Below the pieces are notes generated by a model. The model was not told the DNA's origin and searched no databases. It saw only the letters and a list, made by a program, of their open reading frames with translations. Of a stretch of 13,048 nt of DNA, positions 1 to 7,228 are shown piece by piece. This stretch comes from an uncultured Porphyromonadaceae bacterium. GTDB taxonomy: Bacteria > Bacteroidota > Bacteroidia > Bacteroidales > Muribaculaceae. Numbering within the stretch: position 1 is the stretch's first letter; each line of letters opens with the position of its first letter. The stretch spans positions 1 through 13,048 of the forward strand of contig CALJBF010000210.1 of NCBI GenBank assembly GCA_938027385.1. Direction: 5' to 3'. Made by a program: the position numbers and the translations under genes.

Positions 1-66
1 GCCCGCGAACGCAAGGAGTCACGCGGCCTCCACTATACCCTCGATTACCCGCCCGCCAAAAACTGA
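1..66 (+). CDS. nadB: L-aspartate oxidase, C-terminal end (partial)
   Basis: The window opens inside a gene. Frame 1 reads 21 codons and then TGA. The peptide contains KESRGLHYTLDYP, which matches the conserved arginine-containing C-terminal segment of L-aspartate oxidase (NadB), usually ESRGxHxxxDYP. NadB is the flavoenzyme that oxidises L-aspartate to iminoaspartate, the first step of de novo NAD synthesis. The related fumarate reductase and succinate dehydrogenase flavoproteins share an arginine-rich region here, but the ESRGLHYTLDYP form followed by a very short tail is typical of NadB. The start and catalytic core lie outside the window, so completeness cannot be judged. Confidence 0.82.
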   Translation, partial: ARERKESRGLHYTLDYPPAKN

Positions 67-83
67 CCGGCGCTATCGGTTCA

Positions 84-109
84 GTTATCGGCTCAGCTGA
101 GCGGATAAC
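84..109. repeat. 26-bp near-perfect palindrome just after nadB
   Basis: GTTATC, one base, the perfect 12-bp palindrome GCTCAGCTGAGC, one base, then GATAAC. Both arms match exactly; only the symmetric pair of G residues at 90 and 103 fails to pair. It begins 17 bp after the nadB stop. No T tract follows, so it is not a classical intrinsic terminator. It could be a 3'-end stabilising hairpin, a bidirectional terminator element or a dimeric protein-binding site. The sequence does not decide among these. Confidence 0.5.
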
Positions 110-119
110 CAGACCGGCC

Positions 120-244
120 CCCCATGGTGCTTGGCCCCGGCATGGTGCCCGGCCTGTCGTTTTCACGCAGGTTTCGCCCCGCCGGTTTTCGCCCCGGCCG
201 GTTTTCCCCTGCAGTGCCCCGCGAGGTCCCACCCTGCAGTGCCC
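120..244. repeat. Cluster of short direct repeats in the nadB-slyD gap
   Basis: Three sets of direct repeats follow one another. CATGGTGC occurs at 123-130 and 141-148 (period 18). GCCGGTTTTC occurs at 181-190 and 197-206 (period 16), within a wider degenerate unit of the form TTTCGCCCCGG. The 13-mer CCCTGCAGTGCCC occurs at 207-219 and 232-244 (period 25). The stretch is rich in C and T on the + strand. An open frame of 72 codons runs through it, but its composition is not protein-like, and I read the stretch as non-coding. No TAnnTTTG promoter was found in the gap. Confidence 0.5.
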
Positions 245-310
245 AGGCAGGGCGGTCTGTTCCCGCTCCCGCGTTTCAGCGCGGCTATAACCCGCTAAAA
301 AAGTTTTATT

Positions 311-886
311 ATGGAAAAGATATCACCCGGAAAATATGTTGAACTCGGCTACGACCTCTATGCTGTCGAGGCCGACGGTAAGGAAAAACTCGTGCACCAG
401 ACCGATGCCAAAGACCCCGAAAAACTGGTGTTCGGCGTGACGCGCGGCGTCATCGTGCCGCTCGAAAAGGCTATCGACGGCCTTTCCGCCGGCGATGCCT
501 TCAATGTCAGTGCCACCGCCGACGAGGCTTTCGGCCCCTACGATCCCGAGCAGGTGGTTACCCTCGACAAAGAGATATTCCTGGTCGATGACAAGTTTGA
601 CGACGAAGTCATCAAGCCCGGTGCCCTGGTGCCGATGATGACCGCCGACGGGTTCCGCATCAACGGCCTGGTGAAAGAGGTCACCGACACTCATGTGAAA
701 ATGGACTTCAACCACCCGCTGGCCGGCAAGAACGTGCGTTTTGACGGCAAGGTGCTTGCCGTGCGCGATGCCACCGAGGCCGAACTGCGTCCACAGGGCG
801 GTTGCGGCTGCGGCGAGGGCTGCGGTTGTGACGGCGACGGTGCCCACGACGGTTGCGGCTGTGGCGAAGGCTGCGGCTGCCATTGA
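311..886 (+). CDS. slyD: SlyD-like FKBP-type peptidyl-prolyl cis-trans isomerase with duplicated Cys-rich tail
   Basis: The 191-residue product looks like a cytosolic prolyl isomerase and chaperone of the SlyD class, as no signal peptide is visible. Residues about 8-75 and 130-155 form the FKBP domain (VPLEKAIDGLSAGD at 50-63, AFGPYDPEQV at 75-84). The insert-in-flap region lies between them, and the segment with NHPLAGKNVRFDGKVLAVRDATEAEL features closely resembles SlyD. The tail is cysteine-rich. The decapeptide GCGCGEGCGC occurs twice (164-173 and 181-190), giving eight Cys, and His191 ends the chain. In E. coli SlyD a His/Cys-rich tail binds nickel, so metal binding is likely, but which metal is unknown. 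The ATG follows an A/T-rich stretch (TAAAAAAGTTTTATT), as is common in Bacteroidota. mfd follows after 13 bp, so the two are probably co-transcribed. Confidence 0.9.
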   Translation: MEKISPGKYVELGYDLYAVEADGKEKLVHQTDAKDPEKLVFGVTRGVIVPLEKAIDGLSAGDAFNVSATADEAFGPYDPEQVVTLDKEIFLVDDKFDDEVIKPGALVPMMTADGFRINGLVKEVTDTHVKMDFNHPLAGKNVRFDGKVLAVRDATEAELRPQGGCGCGEGCGCDGDGAHDGCGCGEGCGCH

Positions 887-899
887 ACTCTTCTGACCA

Positions 900-3800
900 A
901 TGACAATTGAAACCTTGAATGGCGGGTTCCTCGGCGGGGCCCGCCAAAAGGCGTTGAAGGCACTTGTGGCCAAAGCGGCGAAAAAGCCGGGCCATGAGGT
1001 AACTGCCTGCGGCCTGGCGGGGTCGGCGGTGTCGATGATGCTTTCGGGCATAGGACGCCAGGCCGATGCCCCGCTGGTCGTGGTGGGCGAGTCGCTTGAC
1101 GATGCCGGCTACATATATCAGGATCTCTGCCGCCTGCTTGGCGACGGGGCGGTGATGTTTTTTCCTTCTGGCTACAAGCGCGACATCCGCTACGGCCAGG
1201 TCGACCCCCCGTCGCAGGTTCTGCGCACCGAAACGCTCGGCCACTGGAACGACGATGCGGCCCTGCGCGCCGTCGTCACCTATCCCGAGGCGCTGGCCGA
1301 ACGTGTGGCCTCGAATGCCGAGGTGAAGGAGCATACACTTGCCATTGCCGAGGGGGGTACGCTCAATATCGGCGAGACGCGCCGCTGGCTGGTCGACCAT
1401 GATTTCAAGGAGGTCGACTATGTTTATGAGCCGGGACATTTCGCCGTGCGCGGTTCGATTGTCGACATTTTCGGTTACTCGAACGAGCTCCCTTACCGCA
1501 TCGACCTTTTCGGCGACGAGGTTGAGTCGATCCGTTCTTTCAACATCGAGACCCAGCTTTCCGAGCAGAAACACCCGTCGGTGGCGATTGCGGCCAATAT
1601 GTCGGGCGCCCATGACGCGAAGGGTATTTCAGCGCTACAATATATAAAGGAGGGTTCGCTCATCGCGTCACGCGATTTCGACTGGCTTGCGGCCAGGGTG
1701 AAGGAGATCGCCACGCAGAAGTTCTCCGAGTCGGCGGCATACGCCGATGCCGATACCTCGGCCATGGAGGCTCTGATCGACCCCGATACTTTCGCCTCCG
1801 ACCTGCGCCGGTTCCCGTTGCTGAGGTTCACCGCCGGCGCCCCGGCATCGTCGGCCGGTTCGGCCACACTCGATTTCAATACCGCACCGCAGGGGCTGTA
1901 TCATAAGAATTTCGACCTTATCGCCGGTTCGTTCAAGGATTTGCTCGGAAAAGGCTACACCATAAACATACTCTCCGATTCCGAGAAACAGGCAAAGCGA
2001 CTTGAGGCCATCTTCGCCGAACGCGGCGACGATATCCCCTTCACTTTCGTGCAGGGCACACTGCACGAGGGGTTTGTTGACAACGCGCTGAAGACCTGCG
2101 TATTCACCGACCATCAGATTTTCGACCGATTCCACAAGTACACCCTGCGGAGCGACCGCGCCCGCTCGGGCAAGCTCGCCCTCTCGCTCAAGGAGCTGCA
2201 GGCCATCGAGCCGGGCGACTACATCGTGCACGCCGACCACGGCGTGGGGCGTTTCGGCGGGTTGCTGCGCACACAGGTAAACGGCACCACCCAGGAGATG
2301 ATAAAGCTCATTTACAAGAACAATGACTTTATCTTCGTCTCGATACACGCCCTGCACAAGCTTGCCAAGTACCGCGGCAAGGAGGGGGTAGAGCCGACCA
2401 TCAACAAGCTCGGCTCGGGCGCCTGGAACCGCCTGAAAGAGAAAACCAAGTCGCGTCTGAAGGATATTGCCCGCGACCTTATAGCGCTCTATGCCAAGCG
2501 CCGCGACGAGCAGGGATTTCAGTTCGCCCCCGACTCGTATCTGCAGCATGAGCTTGAGGCGTCGTTCATCTACGAGGATACCCCCGACCAGCTCGCCGCC
2601 ACCCAGGCTGTGAAGGCCGACATGGAATCCTCGCGCCCGATGGACCGACTGATCTGCGGCGACGTGGGTTTCGGCAAGACCGAGGTAGCCATCCGCGCCG
2701 CATTCAAGGCCGCCACCGACTCGAAACAGGTGGCCGTGCTCGTGCCCACGACCGTGCTCGCTTATCAGCACTACCAGACATTCTCCGAGCGTCTGAAAGG
2801 ATTTCCGGTCCGCGTGGACTATCTGTCGCGCGCCCGTACCACGAAACAGGCCAAGGCGATACTCGCCGACCTCGCCGCCGGTAAGATCGACATACTCATC
2901 GGCACCCACCGTCTTGTAGGCAAGGATGTGAAGTTCAAGGACCTGGGTCTGCTCATAATTGACGAGGAGCAGAAATTCGGTGTCGCCGTAAAGGAGAAAC
3001 TCAAGCAGATGAAGGCATCGGTCGACACCCTCACCATGTCGGCCACCCCTATACCGCGCACCCTGCAGTTCTCGCTGATGGGCGCACGCGACCTGAGCAA
3101 CATCAACACGCCGCCCCCCAACCGCTACCCGGTGCTGACGTCGGTAAACACCCTCACCGACGATGTGCTGGCCGAGGCCCTGAACTTCGAGATGGCGCGA
3201 AACGGTCAGGTGTTCATCGTCAACAACCGCATCGAGGGTCTGCACCGCCTTGAAGAGATGATAAAGCGCGTGGTGCCCGACGCCCGCACACTCGTGGCGC
3301 ACGGGCAGATGCCCCCCGCCGAGCTTGAACAGGCCATCATCGACTTCGCAAACCACGATTATGATGTACTGCTGGCAACGACCATCATAGAGTCGGGCAT
3401 CGACATGCCCAACGTCAACACCATTATAGTCAACAACGCCCACTGTTTCGGCCTGTCGGAGCTGCATCAGCTGCGAGGGCGCGTGGGGCGTTCGTCGCGC
3501 AAGGCGTTCTGCTATCTCATGGTGCCTCCGGGCGACCCGCTGTCGCCCGTGGCGCGGCGCCGTCTGCAGGCCATCGAATCGTTCGCCGACCTGGGTTCCG
3601 GCATACACATCGCCATGCAGGACCTCGACATCCGCGGTGCCGGAAACCTCCTTGGCGCCGAGCAGTCGGGTTTCATCGCCGACCTGGGATACGAGACCTA
3701 CCAGCGCATACTCCGCGAGGCTGTGACCGAGCTGAAAGCCGAGGAATTCGGCGCCGTGCACACCGGTGACGAAAATCTCTCGCCTGACGACGCCGAGGAT

Positions 3801-4274
3801 TTCGTGGCCGACTGCACCATCGAGTCTGACCTGGAACTGCTGTTGCCGGCCACCTATGTGCCGCAGGAGTCGGAGCGCATCTCGCTTTACCGCGAGCTCG
3901 ACTCAATGGAACGTGAGCTTGACATACGCGAGTTCTGCGACCGTCTGCTTGACCGTTTCGGCCCCATCCCCCCCGAGACGAAAGAGCTTGTCAGGGTGCC
4001 GCGTCTGCGCCGTCTGGCCCGCGGCCTCGGCATAGAGACAGTGGCGCTGAAGGGGGGCGTGATGTACCTCTATTTCGTCGACGACTCCAACAAGGCCTAT
4101 TACCAGTCGCCGGCTTTCGGACGCCTCATCACCTACCTCCAGCAGAACCCGCGCCGTGTGCGCATCCGCGAGAATGAACGCACCGGGCGCCGCTCGTTTG
4201 CCGTCTCTGACGTCCCCACCGTCGAGACGGCCGTCTCCATCCTCGACAGCATCCACACCCTCCCCGCCTCCTGA
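900..4274 (+). CDS. mfd: Transcription-repair coupling factor (Mfd, ATP-dependent translocase)
   Basis: Mfd removes RNA polymerase stalled at DNA lesions and recruits the UvrABC excision machinery. The 1124 residues are a normal full length. Residues about 1-350 are the UvrB-like domains. Residues 434-510 are the CarD/TRCF RNA-polymerase-interacting domain (AIEPGDYIVHADHGVGRFGG). The superfamily 2 translocase follows: Walker A GDVGFGKT at 587-594, Walker B DEEQ at 688-691, motif III SATP at 714-717, and motif VI LRGRVGRS at 858-865. The C-terminal TRCF domain that contacts the UvrA-binding surface covers about 960-1110. All key motifs are intact and no frameshift is seen. The gene lies 13 bp after the slyD-like gene and probably shares its transcript. 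Long open frames on the opposite strand within it reflect its high third-position GC. Confidence 0.97.
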   Translation: MTIETLNGGFLGGARQKALKALVAKAAKKPGHEVTACGLAGSAVSMMLSGIGRQADAPLVVVGESLDDAGYIYQDLCRLLGDGAVMFFPSGYKRDIRYGQVDPPSQVLRTETLGHWNDDAALRAVVTYPEALAERVASNAEVKEHTLAIAEGGTLNIGETRRWLVDHDFKEVDYVYEPGHFAVRGSIVDIFGYSNELPYRIDLFGDEVESIRSFNIETQLSEQKHPSVAIAANMSGAHDAKGISALQYIKEGSLIASRDFDWLAARVKEIATQKFSESAAYADADTSAMEALIDPDTFASDLRRFPLLRFTAGAPASSAGSATLDFNTAPQGLYHKNFDLIAGSFKDLLGKGYTINILSDSEKQAKRLEAIFAERGDDIPFTFVQGTLHEGFVDNALKTCVFTDHQIFDRFHKYTLRSDRARSGKLALSLKELQAIEPGDYIVHADHGVGRFGGLLRTQVNGTTQEMIKLIYKNNDFIFVSIHALHKLAKYRGKEGVEPTINKLGSGAWNRLKEKTKSRLKDIARDLIALYAKRRDEQGFQFAPDSYLQHELEASFIYEDTPDQLAATQAVKADMESSRPMDRLICGDVGFGKTEVAIRAAFKAATDSKQVAVLVPTTVLAYQHYQTFSERLKGFPVRVDYLSRARTTKQAKAILADLAAGKIDILIGTHRLVGKDVKFKDLGLLIIDEEQKFGVAVKEKLKQMKASVDTLTMSATPIPRTLQFSLMGARDLSNINTPPPNRYPVLTSVNTLTDDVLAEALNFEMARNGQVFIVNNRIEGLHRLEEMIKRVVPDARTLVAHGQMPPAELEQAIIDFANHDYDVLLATTIIESGIDMPNVNTIIVNNAHCFGLSELHQLRGRVGRSSRKAFCYLMVPPGDPLSPVARRRLQAIESFADLGSGIHIAMQDLDIRGAGNLLGAEQSGFIADLGYETYQRILREAVTELKAEEFGAVHTGDENLSPDDAEDFVADCTIESDLELLLPATYVPQESERISLYRELDSMERELDIREFCDRLLDRFGPIPPETKELVRVPRLRRLARGLGIETVALKGGVMYLYFVDDSNKAYYQSPAFGRLITYLQQNPRRVRIRENERTGRRSFAVSDVPTVETAVSILDSIHTLPAS

Positions 4275-4307
4275 TTCCATCAGCATGCAAAATATTCGCT
4301 CCCATAC

Positions 4308-4340
4308 GTTTTTAGGTTTGAGAAATTATTGTTATATTTG
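4308..4340 (+). promoter_or_regulatory. Bacteroidota-type promoter before the Panacea gene
   Basis: TATATTTG at 4333-4340 matches the Bacteroides -7 consensus TAnnTTTG exactly. The -33 element is weaker: a T-rich GTTTTT lies about 20 bp upstream, while the clear TTTG at 4317-4320 is only 12 bp away and so misplaced. Transcription would begin near 4346, leaving a leader of about 60 nt before the ATG at 4407. Confidence 0.6.
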
Positions 4341-4406
4341 CAGACTGAATAAAACCGCAAATGTGTGTTTTGCGTTAGATTAGCAGAATCTTAGCCCATT
4401 AGCACT

Positions 4407-4958
4407 ATGACGAATTACGACAGCAGGAAACTCACGGAGTTGATTCTGTATATACTTGGCAAGACTGGTGGCGTTGACTTCTACCATGCTTTCAAGATAC
4501 TGTATTTCGCCGAGATGAAACATCTTGCGAAATGGGGCAGTGGGATTGTGCCTGATGAATTCTGTGCGTTGAAATATGGCCCGGTACCCACCAGGCTGTA
4601 TGACGCGGTTAAGGAACTGAATCATCCACGGATGACCCTTTCAGAGGAACTGGCAGAGGCGGTTCGGTTTGCCGGAGAGGATGCACCGAATATTCTTCTT
4701 CCTAACCGCGAGGCGAATATGAGATATCTTTCCCGGTCAGAGACAGAAGTCCTCGATCAGTCAATAGATGAGAATAAATCTTTGACTTTCGGCCAGCTTA
4801 TGAGAAAGTCACATGATGAGGCGTGGGAGGAGGCCAGCCGCCGTGCCAATGGGACAAAAGTGATTTCACCGGTTTCCATGGCAAAGGTTCTTGGTGCCGA
4901 TGAAGCAATGCTTGAATATATCAATGAGCAGATGCAAATTGAATCAGCTTTGAAATGA
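4407..4958 (+). CDS. Panacea (SocA-like, DUF4065) domain protein, probable antitoxin
   Basis: The 183-residue protein has the hallmarks of the Panacea/SocA domain. KILYFAEMKHL at 30-40 corresponds to the usual KLLYYxQ helix, and LKYGPVPTRLYDAV at 55-68 to the conserved W/K-hGPV-ppLY segment. Panacea proteins are known as promiscuous antitoxins paired with many unrelated toxins (PanAT systems), and SocA in Caulobacter acts as a proteolytic adaptor for its toxin. Here the gene has its own promoter and overlaps the next gene by 4 bp (ATGA at 4955-4958), the usual arrangement of a translationally coupled antitoxin-toxin pair. The pair is clearly more AT-rich than mfd and the downstream cluster, suggesting acquisition by transfer. 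The domain call is strong. The antitoxin role is inferred from the family and context. Confidence 0.8.
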   Translation: MTNYDSRKLTELILYILGKTGGVDFYHAFKILYFAEMKHLAKWGSGIVPDEFCALKYGPVPTRLYDAVKELNHPRMTLSEELAEAVRFAGEDAPNILLPNREANMRYLSRSETEVLDQSIDENKSLTFGQLMRKSHDEAWEEASRRANGTKVISPVSMAKVLGADEAMLEYINEQMQIESALK

Positions 4959-5407
4959 TGAAGATTTCGGATGCTCTCAATGGTGAAGACCTGTCTCGGC
5001 TGGCGTCACGGACTGTCAATGTCGGGGATGTCTATGAGATAACCATGACAGAGGCTAATGGAATCAGGCCAAAAGATGGTTATTCTTCAAGAGATAAGTT
5101 TTTTATTGTCCTTGGTTTCGACTCGGAAGGAGTGGCATATGGAGGGGTGATTATCAACTCCCGGATAAACAGGAATCTTCCGGCGCACCTCAGGATATAT
5201 CACATGCCTATAAAGCAGTCGAAATACTCGTTTCTAAGCTATGATTCCTTTGTGGATTGCGTGAGACTGAAAGTTGCTTATCCCCAGAAATTCAATGAAT
5301 GGAATTACATGGGTCGAATTGATGAATATGATGTTGAACTGATTACAGGCACTGTCAGGGAAAGTCCTGCTGAAAGCGAGGAACGTCTCAAGCAATTCGG
5401 GCTATAA
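4955..5407 (+). CDS. Probable toxin partner of the Panacea protein, MazF/PemK-like features
   Basis: A 150-residue protein with no clear named family. Several features resemble the SH3-like barrel of MazF/PemK endoribonucleases: GDVYEI at 24-29 near the start, RDKFFIVLGFD at 46-56 followed by VIINSR at 65-70, a YHMPI strand at 82-86, then YDSFVDCVRLKVA at 96-108 leading to MGRIDEYDVELI at 119-130. The last part mirrors the MazF pattern in which a strand with D-Q-hR-hD is followed by a G-R-L-x-x-x-D-hxxh helix. It starts at the ATG overlapping the upstream stop; a second ATG follows immediately. A small protein coupled to a Panacea gene is most often the toxin. Without structure prediction, ribonuclease activity is only a hypothesis, and another toxin fold is possible. 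Confidence 0.6.
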   Translation: MMKISDALNGEDLSRLASRTVNVGDVYEITMTEANGIRPKDGYSSRDKFFIVLGFDSEGVAYGGVIINSRINRNLPAHLRIYHMPIKQSKYSFLSYDSFVDCVRLKVAYPQKFNEWNYMGRIDEYDVELITGTVRESPAESEERLKQFGL

Positions 5408-5508
5408 CTAACAGCTCGGACAGTTTCTAAAGAAATGATGAAAAATTGATCATTCTGTTTGTTTCTGACAAACATATTGAGCCGTATGCCCGTTCGGTGG
5501 CAAAATGA

Positions 5509-5540
5509 TTTGCGGGGATGAGATTTTTACGCTAAATTTG
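5509..5540 (+). promoter_or_regulatory. Bacteroidota-type promoter for tRNA-Leu
   Basis: TTTG at 5509-5512 and TAAATTTG at 5533-5540 are separated by exactly 20 bp, fitting both boxes and the spacing of the Bacteroides primary-sigma promoter (TTTG, 19-21 bp, TAnnTTTG). Transcription would start near 5547, about 40 nt before the mature tRNA. The GC-rich stretch in between would be a processed 5' leader. Confidence 0.8.
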
Positions 5541-5586
5541 CACCGTCGCAGGCCGTGTGGGGATTCTCCCTCCCGCCGGCGTGGAT

Positions 5587-5669
5587 GGCCGAATGGTGGA
5601 ATGGTAGACACGAGGGACTTAAAATCCCTTGGCCATTAGGCTGTGTGGGTTCGAGTCCCACTTCGGCTA
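5587..5669 (+). tRNA. tRNA-Leu, anticodon UAA
   Basis: An 83-nt class II tRNA. The acceptor stem GGCCGAA (5587-5593) pairs with TTCGGCT (5662-5668) with one G-U pair at the end, followed by discriminator A5669. The D-arm region GTGGAATGGTAGACAC is typical of bacterial leucine tRNAs. The anticodon stem AGGGA/TCCCT encloses the loop CTTAAAA with anticodon TAA. A long variable arm (about TGGCCATTAGGCTGT) follows, then the T arm GTGGG-TTCGAGT-CCCAC. CCA is not encoded, since CCC follows, so the tail is added after transcription. It reads UUA and, by wobble, UUG codons. Confidence 0.96.
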
Positions 5670-5680
5670 CCCTTTTACGG

Positions 5681-5727
5681 AAAACCGTGGCAAGCTCCTG
5701 TGGCTTGCCGCGGTTTTATATTTTTTT
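5681..5727 (+). terminator. Strong intrinsic terminator after tRNA-Leu
   Basis: AAAACCGTGGCAAGC (5681-5695) pairs over 15 bp, with one G-U, with GCTTGCCGCGGTTTT (5703-5717) across a 7-nt loop. A run of seven T follows at 5721-5727. It separates the tRNA transcript from the cluster downstream. Confidence 0.93.
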
Positions 5728-5784
5728 AACATGATATTCAGGGGTTAAATCTGTGGCTGCGGGGTGAAATACGCGGAAAATCAC

Positions 5785-5792
5785 TAATTTTG
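5785..5792 (+). promoter_or_regulatory. Putative -7 element for the SPFH cluster
   Basis: TAATTTTG fits the TAnnTTTG consensus exactly, but no good TTTG lies about 20 bp upstream, so the promoter may be weak or activator-dependent. It would put the transcription start near 5798. That makes the ATG at 5798 an unlikely start codon and favours the ATG at 5885, with a leader of roughly 85 nt. Confidence 0.55.
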
Positions 5793-5884
5793 GGCAGATG
5801 AGAATGTTGGCGCCGCAAACCGTGACATGCGCGGTGCCTGTGACAGACGCTTGTCTCCAATATTTACGATTAAATCTACATATC

Positions 5885-7189
5885 ATGGCTTTTATCGATT
5901 GTGTGCAATGGTCACCGCAAGGCAACCAGACAGTCTACGCATATAAATTCCCTCAGGATAATCTTTCGACCCGTACCCAGCTCATTGTGAACGAGTCGCA
6001 GGTGGCTCTGCTGTTTTCGAAAGGGCAGCTGATGGGTAAGTTCGGCCCCGGCAAGCACACCCTCGATACCGAGAACCTGCCGATACTGCGGTCGCTCTAC
6101 GGCTTTCCGTTCGGCGGCAAGAATCCGTTCATGGCGCAGGTATGGTTCGTGAACCTTATCGAGACTTTCAGCATCCCCTGGTCCGTGGGCCAGCTGCCGA
6201 TACACGACCCTGACTATCAAACGATGCTCAACCTGTTCGTGTCGGGGCAGTATGGCCTGAAGATTGTCGAGCCCGAGAAGTTCCTGATACGTCTGGTGGG
6301 AACCCGCGACATCTTTACCCAGGATGACATGACACAGCAGTTCGCCGGTGAGTTCTCGACAAAGGTGAAGTCGGCTGTAGTGCAGTTCATGTTGCAGAAC
6401 AAGCTGGGCTACAAGCAGATTTCGGCATTCCTCGACCCGCTGTCGCAGGCTCTGCGTCAGCAGATGGCCGGTTTCTGGGAGGAGATGGGGCTGACGATGC
6501 CGAAATTCTATGTGTCGGCGGTCGACATCGACACCTCGACACCCGAAGGGCGGCGCCAGAAAGAGGCTATCGCCACACAGAGCTCCATGCAGATTACCGG
6601 CCACAGCTGGCAGCAGGAGCAGATGCTCAATACCGTAAACAACACCATCGACCAGATGACCGGCGTCGCCGCCAGCATGGGTGGCGGCACGGGCGGTCTG
6701 CTCGGCGGTCTCATGGCTATGAACATGATGGGCAACATGGGTGCCGGTGGCGGAGTGGTCTCGGCCCTGGGGCAGACCATGTCGCAGATGCCGGGCCAGC
6801 CCGGCGGCTCTGTCGGAAACATGGGTGCTGCCGCCGCTGTGGGCGCAATGGGTGGCGGGGCGCGCATGGTTTACTGCTCGGCGTGCGCCCGCAAGTTCCC
6901 CTCGAATATGGAATACTGCCCCAACTGCGGAAACAAATACCGTCCGTGCCCTAACTGCGGCACCGACAACCCCGAGAACGCGCGCCGCTGTGTGAGCTGC
7001 GGCACGCCGCTGGCCGGAGGGCCGAAGAAATGCGCGCATTGTCACACGGTGATTCCCCAGGGGTGTCAGTTCTGCCCCTCGTGCGGCACGCCGGTGATGG
7101 TCGAAGACAATCTTTGCTCGCGTTGCGGCACCGTGCTCGCCCCCGGGGTGAAATTCTGTCCGCGCTGCGGCAACAAACGCGGCTCATGA
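5885..7189 (+). CDS. YdjI-type SPFH (band 7) protein with four C-terminal zinc ribbons
   Basis: The 434-residue product has an SPFH domain at about 1-260. It includes QLIVNESQVALLFSKGQ, FGPGKHTLDTENLPIL and PFGGKNPFMAQVWFVN, all typical of the YdjI-like SPFH proteins often annotated as virion core protein. A Gly/Met/Ala-rich linker (about 262-328) leads to eight CxxC motifs between Cys331 and Cys428, enough for four zinc ribbons. No transmembrane segment is seen. In Bacillus subtilis, YdjI works with PspA and zinc-ribbon and membrane partners at the membrane; a similar recruiting role is plausible. The open frame extends up to an ATG at 5798, but I prefer 5885 because the first 29 codons do not look like SPFH sequence and the likely transcription start falls at 5798. 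It is the first gene of the cluster. Confidence 0.88.
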   Translation: MAFIDCVQWSPQGNQTVYAYKFPQDNLSTRTQLIVNESQVALLFSKGQLMGKFGPGKHTLDTENLPILRSLYGFPFGGKNPFMAQVWFVNLIETFSIPWSVGQLPIHDPDYQTMLNLFVSGQYGLKIVEPEKFLIRLVGTRDIFTQDDMTQQFAGEFSTKVKSAVVQFMLQNKLGYKQISAFLDPLSQALRQQMAGFWEEMGLTMPKFYVSAVDIDTSTPEGRRQKEAIATQSSMQITGHSWQQEQMLNTVNNTIDQMTGVAASMGGGTGGLLGGLMAMNMMGNMGAGGGVVSALGQTMSQMPGQPGGSVGNMGAAAAVGAMGGGARMVYCSACARKFPSNMEYCPNCGNKYRPCPNCGTDNPENARRCVSCGTPLAGGPKKCAHCHTVIPQGCQFCPSCGTPVMVEDNLCSRCGTVLAPGVKFCPRCGNKRGS

Positions 7190-7228
7190 AGACCATGACT
7201 CAATTCCTTGAACCAGTTTACTTAAGCA

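Noticed and set aside
124..342. 72-codon + strand open frame before slyD
   Set aside because: It is composed of the short repeats of the gap, overlaps the slyD start, and its Pro/Arg/Phe-rich product is not protein-like.
323..1613. Long - strand open frames across slyD and the start of mfd (242 and 301 codons)
   Set aside because: They are antisense to recognised genes, have repetitive Arg/His/Ala-rich products and no recognisable domain.
1668..3761. 697-codon open frame on the - strand
   Set aside because: It lies wholly inside mfd, whose motifs are all intact. The high third-position GC of mfd removes stops on the opposite strand. No domain was recognised in the antisense product.
5456..5474. 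Small inverted repeat TGTTTG/CAAACA after the toxin gene
   Set aside because: The stem is only 6 bp and no T tract follows, so it is not supportable as a terminator.
5587..5669. tRNA-Leu as an integration site for the AT-rich toxin-antitoxin unit
   Set aside because: Integration normally uses the tRNA 3' end, but the unit lies on the 5' side. No duplicate of the tRNA end and no integrase is seen in the window.
6741..6995. Alternative-frame open frame inside the zinc-ribbon part of the SPFH gene
   Set aside because: It is a shadow of the regular CxxC codons; the SPFH frame has clear domain matches.
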